Shown here: positions 1 to 8,115 of the stretch, piece by piece
How positions within the stretch are numbered: the first letter of the stretch is position 1
Layout of the letters: each line of letters begins with the position of its first letter
DNA from: Chryseosolibacter histidinae
GTDB taxonomy: Bacteria; Bacteroidota; Bacteroidia; Cytophagales; Cyclobacteriaceae
Direction: 5' to 3'
Length of the DNA: 64,000 nucleotides
Assembly (NCBI RefSeq): GCF_018598225.1
Contig: NZ_JAHESF010000013.1
Coordinates: 62,001 to 126,000, forward strand
Position numbers and translations under genes: made by a program
The notes under the pieces: model-generated
Told to the model about the DNA's origin: nothing
Databases searched by the model: none
What the model saw: only the letters and a program-made list of their open reading frames with translations

Positions 1-856
1 GGGTGGCATTGCGGCTGCTCATGAGGGTGCCTTCGCGTTTGTGAAACTCGGGATGGCTGAAAATTATTTCGCCCCGCTGCAGGCCCACCAGCACGTAGCG
101 CGCGCCGTGAGCCATGTATTGAAATGCATTGTTGATAGCGTTGAGGCTGCCGGTAGCATCGATCACCACGGTGGGCATGTCGCCAGACGTGATGGCCTTC
201 AGCTGCTCAGTAACATCACCCGTGCGGCCGTTGATGGTATGGGCAACCTTCAGGCGGTCTTTGCAGAAAGCGAGCCGCATGTCATTGATGTCGAGGGCGA
301 TCACTTTTCCACCGGCGATGCGCGCAAATTCCATCACCCCCAGTCCAATGGGGCCCGCTCCCACCACCAGCACAAATTCTCCGGGCCTTACGCCTGCCCG
401 CTTCACACCATGAGCACCGATAGCCAGTGGCTCAACAAGGGCGAGCTCGTCGAACGTTAATCCGTTGCTGTGCACGAGCAGGTGCGATGGAACAGACAGG
501 TATTCTGCCATACCACCATCCACATGCACGCCACATACCTGGAGGCTTGCACAGCAGTTGGTCTTGCCCGCGCGACAGGCCACACAGGTACCGCAGTGAA
601 AGTATGGGATAAAGGTGACGGCCTCCCCTTTACTAAAACCGTTAGCGCCATCCGCCTCCACGAGCTCGCCGGCCAGCTCATGACCGAGGATCCGCGGATA
701 GCTGAAAAAGGGCTGTGTGCCCTCGAAGGCATGAAGGTCTGTGCCACAGATACCGATGCGCCTGATCCGGATGATGGCGTTCCCTTTCGATAGCACGGGC
801 ATTTCCCTATCACTGTATTCAAATTTCCCCGGATTGAGGCATACCAAACTTTTCAT
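1..856 (-). CDS. Zinc-dependent alcohol/polyol dehydrogenase (partial)
   Basis: Medium-chain zinc dehydrogenase that would oxidise an alcohol or polyol with NAD(P). It begins at the ATG on the minus strand at 854-856 and runs off the left edge, so about 285 of the usual ~340 residues are visible. The N-terminal GroES-like part carries the catalytic-zinc motifs GICGTD and GHE. A structural-zinc cysteine cluster (HCGTCVAC...NCC) follows, then the Rossmann motif VVGAGPIGLG with an acidic residue at the end of the second strand (ALDIND), which favours NAD. The visible end (FHKREGTLMSSRNAT) resembles the RspB/LgoD-like branch of sugar-acid and polyol dehydrogenases. That substrate class is inference, and the downstream gene context lies outside the window. 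Confidence 0.9.
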   Translation of the reverse strand, partial: MKSLVCLNPGKFEYSDREMPVLSKGNAIIRIRRIGICGTDLHAFEGTQPFFSYPRILGHELAGELVEADGANGFSKGEAVTFIPYFHCGTCVACRAGKTNCCASLQVCGVHVDGGMAEYLSVPSHLLVHSNGLTFDELALVEPLAIGAHGVKRAGVRPGEFVLVVGAGPIGLGVMEFARIAGGKVIALDINDMRLAFCKDRLKVAHTINGRTGDVTEQLKAITSGDMPTVVIDATGSLNAINNAFQYMAHGARYVLVGLQRGEIIFSHPEFHKREGTLMSSRNAT

Positions 857-1004
857 GAGATGACGTGTATTACTTGTTTTGTTAAGAGCGAATATAGCAC
901 CGGATTTCCTTTATATTAAGTGTAAATTTTACGGTTATAGAATTATTTAAGTTCCGGAAGGCGGAGCTGGTAAATAAATACACGGAAAGAAATCCTTTTA
1001 AAAC
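857..1004. other. Intergenic, no feature seen
   Basis: AT-rich spacer upstream of the dehydrogenase and downstream of the membrane protein. I see no strong hairpin, repeat or ORF in it. Confidence 0.5.
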
Positions 1005-1646
1005 TCAGACAGCCCGGTAAGAAGTTCGCGGTGCCACCCACAGGCCTGCGGCAAAGGCCAGGTTGCAAATAGCGTTGATGATGGAGTGAACATTGTACAT
1101 CATCAGCAGGTCGTCTTTGTCAGGCGCCTTGTATTTGGAAAAAGCAAAGACGATGAAACACGACGAAAAGTAAAAGAGGATAGCGCCGTTGATGAAACAA
1201 AGCCCACCCTCCATCCGCGACTTATCGATGGACACCTCATAAAAAACGTAGCTGCACAACCCGCCAAAATAGATACACTCGATGGCCCGGGGCAGGCTGT
1301 TGAATTCCTTGATGTTGTTGCCAACGCTTGAATACACCAGCGATATGGCGGCGATGGCGATGGTGGCGATCCAGATGATCCGTTTTTCTACAGGCTCCTT
1401 CAGCTGGTGAATGAAGAACATGCTCAGCAGGATGATCTCGGCCAGCGCATAGAAGTGCATGCCAATGAGGTTGTTGGTACCAAAATACGGAAGGCTGAAC
1501 ATCAGCAGCTCTGTTAAAAAGCCGATACCTGCCAGTATCGCTACAAGCTTGTAATGCAACGCAAGCGTGTTGAAACGAATAAATCCCACCAAACAGGGGA
1601 TGAGAATGGTTGCTGCCAGCAGGATCGCGATCTGATAACCGAACAT
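1005..1646 (-). CDS. Unknown polytopic membrane protein
   Basis: Not recognised. From the ATG at 1646 the product is about 213 residues with roughly seven hydrophobic helices, starting FGYQIAILLAATILIPCLVG, and no catalytic motif that I can identify. A longer in-frame start at 1709 exists, but it would overlap the preceding gene, which stops at 1657, and would add a charged non-membrane tail, so 1646 is preferred. It lies about 10 bases downstream of the small gene at 1657-1986 on the same strand, so the two are probably cotranscribed. The topology resembles small 7-TM proteins encoded beside signalling genes in Bacteroidota, but no signalling gene is adjacent here. Confidence 0.7.
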   Translation of the reverse strand: MFGYQIAILLAATILIPCLVGFIRFNTLALHYKLVAILAGIGFLTELLMFSLPYFGTNNLIGMHFYALAEIILLSMFFIHQLKEPVEKRIIWIATIAIAAISLVYSSVGNNIKEFNSLPRAIECIYFGGLCSYVFYEVSIDKSRMEGGLCFINGAILFYFSSCFIVFAFSKYKAPDKDDLLMMYNVHSIINAICNLAFAAGLWVAPRTSYRAV

Positions 1647-1656
1647 CACACGGGGT

Positions 1657-1986
1657 TTAAGGACAATACGGAGGACACGGCAATGAAGCATCTGCGCCGT
1701 CTGAATCATCGGGATCGAAAGTGGAGATCACCTTTTCCGCCACTGTTCTGATGATCTTACCGGTAGCGTCGCAGGCGAAGAACACAGGGTGCATATTGCC
1801 GTCGTCGTCGATACCGTACTGGATGCGCAGGCCAACAGCACCCGGCTTCCGCAGCAGCTTGAGAAGAATGTCCGCGCCAACGAAGCTGCTCTGCGTTACG
1901 ATGCTTGTTTTCTTCCAGTTCTCTGTTAGCTGTCTCTCCCTGGCTTTGCTGATGATCTTGCCTACCTGTTTATTGAAATCGCTCAT
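1657..1986 (-). CDS. Small hypothetical cytoplasmic protein
   Basis: A 109-residue protein of unknown function with no signal peptide or membrane segment. The N-terminal third is basic and helical (VGKIISKARERQLTENWKK). The middle looks like a small beta fold (VGLRIQYGIDDDGNMHPVFFACD), and the C-terminus is acidic and ends in a Cys/Pro-rich tail (CPPYCP). It precedes the membrane protein gene by about ten bases, suggesting a two-gene unit. Confidence 0.65.
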   Translation of the reverse strand: MSDFNKQVGKIISKARERQLTENWKKTSIVTQSSFVGADILLKLLRKPGAVGLRIQYGIDDDGNMHPVFFACDATGKIIRTVAEKVISTFDPDDSDGADASLPCPPYCP

Positions 1987-2138
1987 TGATTTTTTGCGCT
2001 AAAGGTATTCCCTTTGTCTGAAAAGTAAATTTAACTGCTGGTATAAAAATACTAACAACCCATGGTAGAAATGTACCACTTTCTGAGGCTGCACGATATT
2101 GGTGACGGGCTAAAAATTGGTGTTGGACCATGTAATGG

Positions 2139-2217
2139 GGAGTCCACAGTCCACGGTCGACGGTCCACGGCATACGGTATCCTATTCTTGGGTCGCGTCT
2201 GTGGACTGTGGACGGGT
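2139..2217. repeat. GTCCAC-rich dispersed repeat, copy A
   Basis: Variants of GTCCACAG and GTCCACGG repeat from about 2140 to 2170, and the complementary GTGGACTGTGGAC follows at about 2200-2215, giving a self-complementary unit just upstream of the endonuclease III gene. Related copies lie at about 2926-3060, 4215-4275 and 60058-60175. The rest of the 1987-2292 gap shows nothing else clear. Confidence 0.75.
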
Positions 2218-2292
2218 TGCGTGACTTTCAACTTCCTCCTTTTTTTCTCATTTTAGAGTCATAAACGACTACGCATCTTAACAATACCAACA

Positions 2293-2922
2293 ATGGCCGT
2301 TAACTGGCAAAAAGAGATCCAACCCCTGATTAAAAAATACAAGGGCAAGAAGCATCCCCTGGACTACAACAACGCCTATGAGCTTATGGTCATGGTTGTG
2401 TTGTCTGCCCAGGATTCAGACCGGAACATCAACAAGATCGCTCCTGAACTTTTCGCGGCATTTCCCGACATGAAAGCGCTTTCAAAGGCAGACGCAGACT
2501 CCCTGTATCCTTTTGTATCGAAAGTGAGGAACTTCCGGAATAAGGTCAAGTGGCTGCTGGAGATCGCCACCACGGTAAAACAGGACAAAAATATCCCAAC
2601 AACACTCGAAGAGCTGACCGCACTTCCCGGCATCGGCAGAAAATCAGCCAACGTTATTATGCGCGAGCTCGGGCTACCAGCGGAGGGCATCATTGTTGAC
2701 CTTCACGTTGTGCGTGTTGCACCACGCCTGGGTTTAGCAACCGGCACCGACCCAAAGAAAATTGAAAAACAAATGATGGAGGTGCTGGACCAAAAAGACT
2801 GGGGCGAAGCCGGCATGGCGATCTCATTCCTGGGCAGGGAAACCTGCAGGCCCAGCAACCCGAAACATGCGGAATGTGTGATGAATAAGGTTTGCGCGTA
2901 TTATAAGGAGCTGCAGAAATGA
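2293..2922 (+). CDS. nth: Endonuclease III-like DNA glycosylase/AP lyase
   Basis: Base-excision repair enzyme that removes oxidised pyrimidines and nicks abasic sites. At 209 residues it has the normal length of the Nth family. The helix-hairpin-helix motif LPGIGRKSANVI is at residues 111-122, with catalytic Lys117 and, in IVDLHV, the conserved Asp136. The C-terminal iron-sulfur motif is unusual: the family pattern C-x6-C-x2-C-x5-C appears as C185-x6-H192-x2-C195-x5-C201, with the second cysteine replaced by histidine at exactly the right spacing. Glycosylase function is likely. Whether the cluster is His-ligated, labile or absent cannot be told from sequence. The gene stands alone, flanked on both sides by GTCCAC repeats. 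Confidence 0.92.
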   Translation: MAVNWQKEIQPLIKKYKGKKHPLDYNNAYELMVMVVLSAQDSDRNINKIAPELFAAFPDMKALSKADADSLYPFVSKVRNFRNKVKWLLEIATTVKQDKNIPTTLEELTALPGIGRKSANVIMRELGLPAEGIIVDLHVVRVAPRLGLATGTDPKKIEKQMMEVLDQKDWGEAGMAISFLGRETCRPSNPKHAECVMNKVCAYYKELQK

Positions 2923-2925
2923 AAG

Positions 2926-3060
2926 GTCCACAGTCCACGGTCGACAGTCCACAGCCAACCCTTTGAGGGCTTTTCAAGAGCAGTGCTTACTAAATTTTAT
3001 TCACCACATGCATAACCCTCAAAGGGTTGTTCCCTCGTGGTCTGTGGACAGTGGACTCAC
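2926..3060. repeat. GTCCAC-rich dispersed repeat, copy B (split inverted)
   Basis: The stretch 2929-2957 carries GTCCACAG/GTCCACGG units and 3036-3059 carries the complementary GTGGTCTGTGGACAGTGG. The two arms face each other between the convergent endonuclease III gene and the HExxH protein gene. A folded RNA could act as a bidirectional terminator, but that is inference. Confidence 0.65.
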
Positions 3061-4100
3061 TTTAGCACATCGCGGAGATAGTCTGTAGCCAATGGCAATT
3101 GTGTTCCAAAAAAATGAGCCTTCCAGCCAGGCGCAAACCTGTTGATCAAAACGAACACGAGTAACCCACGCTCCTGCGACCACGCAGGCATTTGTTCTAT
3201 CATCCATGAAAGAAGCTCACGCTCGTTGGGCTCGCTGGGCTTGGGAACATTTTTAAGCATGACCCGGAACTGTGCCCACATAGCTGAGCCTTCAAGAGAA
3301 AGGAAAATTTCATCCGCTCGTCCTAATCCCTCATTCTCACCGGTAAAAAATTCACGCTTGCGGGTCTCCGTCAATTGAAGCGCCTGCGCGATCTCAGCTT
3401 TACAACTGTCGTCGTTCGTGGCAAACACAGCCTTCCACAAATGGGCAACTTCTTCAGTGTAAAGTTTAGTGAACCGCTCGTTCTTTGAGAACTCGTTTTC
3501 GACGGTATTGTCATCGAGGCTTTCCCGGTTGCCGGCCTTGCTTATCTCCAGGAGCTGTGGAAGCACAAAAGGCAGCTGGCGTGTATGAGTCAGCTCATGA
3601 ATATTGACGCCCAAAAATAAAAAATCCAGGTAAGACCATTGATCAGGGGTTCGCAGCTTGTGGAACAACGATGGCAGTGGAGCAACAAAGTAAGCTTTTT
3701 TATTGGCAGCATGCGGCATAGCACTTGCCGGTAAGGAAGCCAACGGAATAGGTTCCATGTCCGGCACCCAGACATTTTTTTTGTGACCAATCCTGATCAG
3801 TTGATAATTCTTTCCGGCAAAGTCAATATGATGATTGGTTCTCTCAAAAGGTGGAAGCGCGCTTTCGTCAGCGTTCACATGCCAGGCCGTGGTACTGTCA
3901 TAAAAAATGATCCACGGCAGTGCCTTTGTTTCAATGTTCAGCTCATCCCGGCACGCATACGTCCAGTTGTCCACCACCTTCTGCATCCAAAGAACCTCCT
4001 CCGTCCCGGATTTAGCCAGGTGATTTTCACGTACGGTATGCTGGGCCGTAACGACCTGCGCGGTCGCAAGTAGGAAAACGAACAAGGCGGCACGTAACAT
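3057..4100 (-). CDS. Secreted HExxH-containing protein, putative metallopeptidase
   Basis: A 347-residue protein with a clear signal peptide (LRAALFVFLLATAQVVTAQ, cleavage near residue 20), so it is periplasmic or outside the cell. Around residue 180 it contains NIHELTHTRQ, a textbook HExxH zinc-binding motif in a helix. The later LSLEGSAMWAQF could supply the third glutamate ligand seen in gluzincins, although the spacing of roughly 90 residues is longer than usual. I recognise no named peptidase family. The overall pattern suggests an uncharacterised, possibly inactive or substrate-specific, metallohydrolase. It is a single gene bounded by GTCCAC repeats on both sides. It could also be a non-catalytic zinc-binding lipid or envelope protein. 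Confidence 0.75.
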   Translation of the reverse strand: MLRAALFVFLLATAQVVTAQHTVRENHLAKSGTEEVLWMQKVVDNWTYACRDELNIETKALPWIIFYDSTTAWHVNADESALPPFERTNHHIDFAGKNYQLIRIGHKKNVWVPDMEPIPLASLPASAMPHAANKKAYFVAPLPSLFHKLRTPDQWSYLDFLFLGVNIHELTHTRQLPFVLPQLLEISKAGNRESLDDNTVENEFSKNERFTKLYTEEVAHLWKAVFATNDDSCKAEIAQALQLTETRKREFFTGENEGLGRADEIFLSLEGSAMWAQFRVMLKNVPKPSEPNERELLSWMIEQMPAWSQERGLLVFVLINRFAPGWKAHFFGTQLPLATDYLRDVLK

Positions 4101-4187
4101 AGGTGATCGAGTATATCCTAAGATACAACATAATCACCAGGAAGTCCAGAGAAAGGTACGAGGTACGATTTACGGAGTACGGAGGTA

Positions 4188-4275
4188 CCGATAGCTATCG
4201 GAACAACGACCGGTTTTCATAGGGTCGCGGCCGTGGACCGTGGTCTGTGGACCGTGGTCTGTGGACCGTAGACTC
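4188..4275. repeat. Palindrome plus GTCCAC-rich repeat, copy C
   Basis: The perfect 14-base palindrome CCGATAGCTATCGG (4188-4201) is followed at about 4215-4275 by repeated GTGGACCGTGGTCTGTGGACC units that run up to the stop of the transporter gene. The stretch just before (4155-4185) repeats GGTACGAG/GTACGGAG-like words. Confidence 0.7.
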
Positions 4276-6878
4276 TACCCAGCCTTTGTCATTTCAGACC
4301 GCCCCGGAAAAATTCTGCTAAACACCCACCCAAAGATCACACAGCCGAAGATGCCGATGCCGGGATAGAGGAAAAAGTGGATCCAGTTGCCGGCCTGCAC
4401 AAAGTACAGGATGATGACGCTGAGAAAGAACCCGATCAGGATGCCAATGCTGTTGATGGACTTCACAAAGATGCCGCCGATGAACATTCCCGCCAGGCAA
4501 CCGCCGAACATGCCCATGAGCTTCAGGTATTGATCCCAGATGGAGCTGTTCTTCAGGAACACGAGCCATACGGCGATGAGTATACCCAGCGCGCCGAGTG
4601 CCAGGGTGGTCCAGCGTGCAAAACGGAAACGCTGGATGTCTGTACTCTGCGGCCTGAAGTGTTTATAAAAATCTGTTGTGGCAACGGTGGCGATGGAGTT
4701 CATGCTCGAGCTGATGGTAGACATGGTGGCGGCAAACAACCCTGCGATCACGAGGCCGGAGAGACCGGCGGGCAACTGACGGGAAATGTACCACGGAAAA
4801 ATGTTATCGGTACGTCCGTGCGGATCGAGCAACGCGGGGTTGTGCCTGAAGTAAACCCACAGCGCGGTGCCAACGGCAAAGAAGATCAGCGTGGCTGGCA
4901 CTACCAGCAGCGCGTTGGTATAGACAGAACGTTTTGCCTCCTGAAGGGTAGGTGTGGTCAGGTAACGCTGCACCACCACCTGGTCTGACGTATACACCGT
5001 GAGTTGTGTGAGGAAGTTGCCGATGATCACTACCCACAGCACAGGTTCCGTAATGGACCAGCCCCAGTTGGCCATGGTGAGCTTATCACTGGCAGCAGCC
5101 TCGGAGAAGATCACGTCCATGCCGCCCACAGAATCGGAGATGAAGTAAAAACAAAGGAACGCGCCGCCCAGCAGTACCGTTACCTGCATCACCTCTGTCC
5201 AGATCACGGCTTCAATGCCACCGGAGATGGTGTAGGCTGTGGTGATGATGGTGATGAGCACAATGCAGGTGATCAGGTTCACGCCGGTAACGGTGCTCAG
5301 CACGAGGGCGGGAATGTAGATGACAATACCCAGACGCCCTGCCTGAAACAGCAGGAACGTGAGGCTGCCCACCAGTTTTACGTTCTTGTTGAAACGGATC
5401 GCCAGGTACTCGTACACGCTTGTGATGTTGATCTTTCTGAAATAAGGCAGGAAGAACAGCACTACCACGGGCACCACGGCTACGATCATAAAATTGGAAA
5501 AGATATAAACCCAGTCGGTGGCATACGTCTTCGCAGGGATGGCGATAAACGTGAGCGCGCTGAGCTTCGACCCAAAAATGCTCAGGCCCGCTGCCCACCA
5601 CGGGATCTTCTGACCGCCCAGGAAAAAATCGCCGGTGGAGTGATTCATGCGCGACGACACATACACGCTGATGCCGATCACCACCAGGAAATAAATGCCC
5701 ACCACCGTCCAGTCCAAAGCTTTGAAGGTACCGCTGGGCGACTGGGGTGTTGCGCTCAGCACGTGCGTTGTCCGTACACCGGGCTTCGCCTCGCCGCCGG
5801 GCAGCACAACACTGCCATTCCACACCACCAGCGGCGTAGTAACGGGTGCTTTCACTTTTTCGTCAATGCTTTCGGGTACCTGCCCCATCACTGACCATGT
5901 ACCGGTGATGGTGTGATAAGCCAGGATGTCGCGCCGAAAACCTGGATGATCGCCTTTGAGCTCCATCACACGCGATGCCAGCTGCCCGTCGTCGCCACCG
6001 AAGATCAGCAGGTGCGACTGGCCCGAAGTGAGCGCAGGTGAAGGTGCTGCCACAACAGGGTGCGGCAGATCCGTGACGGCCTCCCATCCACCACCCGGCG
6101 GATGAAAGCGGTATGCATCCTTCAGGTACCTGCGTTGTGCTTTTTCAGTTGTCTTGTCAAAATACAATTCCACGCCGCTGAACACGTAGAGATAACCATC
6201 CTGAACACCGGCTACTGCCAGCATCCGTGCAGGGCCGGGCAATGGGTCGAGCTCCTGCCACTTCGCATTTTTTCCCATGCTCAGGTCCAGGCTCCAGACA
6301 ATGTTCTGAGAAGCGGTATCAGCGGGGTTTGCCAGTCCTCCTATAACATAGAGTGTATTGTTCAGGATCGCGCCCGTGGTGTTGGCCAATGGATGGGGCA
6401 ATGATGGCAGCGTATCGGTGACGAGTTTGCCATTGCTCCACTGCCAGGTCCACACATCGGTATAGTGCCTGTCTCCATCTGCGCCGCCTGCGCACACCAC
6501 GCGATCATTCCAGGTCACTGATATACCGTAACCCATCCGACGCGAAAGCTTCCCGGCCTCGCGCCACTGACCGGCAGGATCGTCAAGCACAAACACCTGA
6601 TCGTACCAGGTCTTTTTCGTATTACCCCAGGGGCCGATGCCATCAGGAAAATTAGCACCACCACCTACGAGTAAAACTCCCTGCGAAACCCCGGCATAGG
6701 AACCGGCAAAACCCACACTATCAGGAATGGAAGGGTATTGCTTCCAGACAAAAAAATCATTCTGAGCCATACTTAAAACCGGAAGGAGTAATAATAAAAA
6801 GAAGAGACAGAACGATCCCAGCTGAGCCGGAACCGTTGTATCCATTGTACCTGGTCTATCATTCAAGTGTACAGACAT
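4275..6878 (-). CDS. Kelch sialic-acid mutarotase fused to sodium/solute symporter
   Basis: Inferred to bring sialic acid across the inner membrane with sodium and to interconvert its anomers first. Residues ~17-38 form a signal/anchor helix. Residues ~40-390 form a kelch beta-propeller (repeated VGGGANFPDG, CAGGADG, VIGGLAN, IFGGDD blades) of the YjhT/NanM cyclically permuted mutarotase type. Residues ~393-860 are a full SSS symporter with about 13 helices; the region around AATMSTISSSMNSIA matches the sodium-site helix of that family. At 867 residues it equals the sum of two normal proteins. The ATG at 6878 starts two bases after the lyase stop; an inner ATG at 6845 is possible. The fused propeller would face the periplasm. 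Confidence 0.88.
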   Translation of the reverse strand: MSVHLNDRPGTMDTTVPAQLGSFCLFFLLLLLPVLSMAQNDFFVWKQYPSIPDSVGFAGSYAGVSQGVLLVGGGANFPDGIGPWGNTKKTWYDQVFVLDDPAGQWREAGKLSRRMGYGISVTWNDRVVCAGGADGDRHYTDVWTWQWSNGKLVTDTLPSLPHPLANTTGAILNNTLYVIGGLANPADTASQNIVWSLDLSMGKNAKWQELDPLPGPARMLAVAGVQDGYLYVFSGVELYFDKTTEKAQRRYLKDAYRFHPPGGGWEAVTDLPHPVVAAPSPALTSGQSHLLIFGGDDGQLASRVMELKGDHPGFRRDILAYHTITGTWSVMGQVPESIDEKVKAPVTTPLVVWNGSVVLPGGEAKPGVRTTHVLSATPQSPSGTFKALDWTVVGIYFLVVIGISVYVSSRMNHSTGDFFLGGQKIPWWAAGLSIFGSKLSALTFIAIPAKTYATDWVYIFSNFMIVAVVPVVVLFFLPYFRKINITSVYEYLAIRFNKNVKLVGSLTFLLFQAGRLGIVIYIPALVLSTVTGVNLITCIVLITIITTAYTISGGIEAVIWTEVMQVTVLLGGAFLCFYFISDSVGGMDVIFSEAAASDKLTMANWGWSITEPVLWVVIIGNFLTQLTVYTSDQVVVQRYLTTPTLQEAKRSVYTNALLVVPATLIFFAVGTALWVYFRHNPALLDPHGRTDNIFPWYISRQLPAGLSGLVIAGLFAATMSTISSSMNSIATVATTDFYKHFRPQSTDIQRFRFARWTTLALGALGILIAVWLVFLKNSSIWDQYLKLMGMFGGCLAGMFIGGIFVKSINSIGILIGFFLSVIILYFVQAGNWIHFFLYPGIGIFGCVIFGWVFSRIFPGRSEMTKAG

Positions 6879-6880
6879 TG

Positions 6881-7828
6881 TTACAGCGCTACTTTTTGTT
6901 TGTCATTGACAGCATGCGGGAGGGTCTCAAGTTTTTTGAAGAATCCGAGATCGTCGAGCTGTTTGATCAGCGATTGCTCGTCTTCTTTGGTGAGGTTGCT
7001 CAACGGCAGGCGGCAAGGTCCGAGGTCAATACCCAGTCGTTTCACAATGGCCTTCTGCGCGGGAATGGGCGGAAACTTCAGCAGGATCTTCACCATCTCC
7101 ACAAGGTAGAACATTTTACTGCGTGCGTCTTCCATGTCACCTTTTTCAAAGCTCTTCATCACCTGCAGGTACAACGGTGCAGCAAACGTGTAGGTGCTTC
7201 CGATCGCTCCCTTCGCTCCAACGGTGAGCGCCGGCAGCAGCATCTCATCAAACCCAAAGAGGATATCGTACTTGCCTTGCGCATAGTTCAGGCACAGCTG
7301 ATATTCCCAGATGGTAGCGGCCGTATACTTGATACCCTTGAGGTTCGGAATACTTTTCTCACCAAGCTTCAGCACTTCCGTCATGTCCATGTTCATGCCG
7401 GTGAGGTGAGGTATGTTGTAATAATAAAACGGGAGCTGAGGCGCAGCACTGGCGATCTCTGCCAGCGCGTCAACAAGATTCTTAACGGATCCCGGCTTGA
7501 AGTAAAATGCCGCTACCGATGAGATGGCATCGGCGCCGATCTCCGCAGCGTGTGCCGCCAGCTTCTGCGACTCGCGGATGCTGGTATGCCCTACGTGAAC
7601 ATATACCTTGATGCGCGAGCCCACCGCATCCTTAAAGGCCTTGGCCACCTCCATCCTTTCTTCCATCATCATATTGGGTCCCTCACCATTGCTGCCGCAC
7701 ACGAATATGCCTTTCAACCCATCCGCGATCATTTTTTCAACATACGCAGGGATGGTCTCTAGACGCAATTCGCCTTTCGCATCAAAAGGTGTGAAGGGAG
7801 CTGCCATTAAGCCTGTAAAATGATTCAT
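6881..7828 (-). CDS. nanA: N-acetylneuraminate lyase
   Basis: Class I aldolase of the DapA/NanA fold that splits N-acetylneuraminate into N-acetylmannosamine and pyruvate in the cytoplasm. At 315 residues it has the expected length. The catalytic Tyr137 sits in YYYNIP and the Schiff-base Lys167 in KGIKYTA. The pyruvate-binding loop reads GSNGEG (residues 45-50), with Asn where Escherichia coli NanA has Thr, a difference common among lyase-family variants. It is flanked by the sialidase upstream and, two bases away, the kelch-symporter downstream, which strongly supports sialic acid over other keto-acid substrates. A TTATGTA half-site lies directly upstream at 7830-7836 but lacks a matching second arm. 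Confidence 0.9.
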   Translation of the reverse strand: MNHFTGLMAAPFTPFDAKGELRLETIPAYVEKMIADGLKGIFVCGSNGEGPNMMMEERMEVAKAFKDAVGSRIKVYVHVGHTSIRESQKLAAHAAEIGADAISSVAAFYFKPGSVKNLVDALAEIASAAPQLPFYYYNIPHLTGMNMDMTEVLKLGEKSIPNLKGIKYTAATIWEYQLCLNYAQGKYDILFGFDEMLLPALTVGAKGAIGSTYTFAAPLYLQVMKSFEKGDMEDARSKMFYLVEMVKILLKFPPIPAQKAIVKRLGIDLGPCRLPLSNLTKEDEQSLIKQLDDLGFFKKLETLPHAVNDKQKVAL

Positions 7829-7888
7829 ATTATGTAATTAAAAATGTAGTTAGTTTTCTGTTTATACTATACTGTTTTCTTTTCACGG

Positions 7889-8000
7889 GATCCTTCGCTC
7901 GCGCAAAGCCCCCACACAAACACCGCTCAGGATGACGGATTGGCGAAGCCCGGGAAGATCCTTCGCTCGCGCAAAGCCACACACAAACCTCACTCAGGAT
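7889..8000. repeat. Two direct copies of a GATCCTTCGCTCGCGC repeat
   Basis: Two units, 7889-7934 and 7957-8000, each start GATCCTTCGCTCGCGC and end CTCAGGAT, about 45 bases long and 23 bases apart. They lie in the gap between the sialidase and the lyase genes. A decayed relative (GAGCGAAGGACC and neighbours) occurs around 17505-17670. Confidence 0.8.
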
Positions 8001-8080
8001 ACCGGTTACCTGCGGACAACATCTCACTAAACCCGTGGGACGCCCTTCTGACTCCTGGCTCCTGACTTCCGGCTTCTCCT

Positions 8081-8115
8081 CCTTACTCCTTACTCCTTAC
8101 TCCTTACTCCTTACC
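8081..8115. repeat. Heptamer tandem array (CCTTACT)n
   Basis: About five copies of the 7-base unit CCTTACT (GGAGTAA on the minus strand). The array overlaps the 3' end of the sialidase gene and supplies its last codons (VRSKE) and stop. Looser CTCCTGAC units precede it at 8048-8070. Confidence 0.85.

Noticed and set aside
5004-5894. A 296-codon plus-strand frame, and a 241-codon frame at 8262-8987
   Set aside because: Both are antisense to well-supported genes (symporter and sialidase), with His/Arg/Gly-rich translations and no motif.
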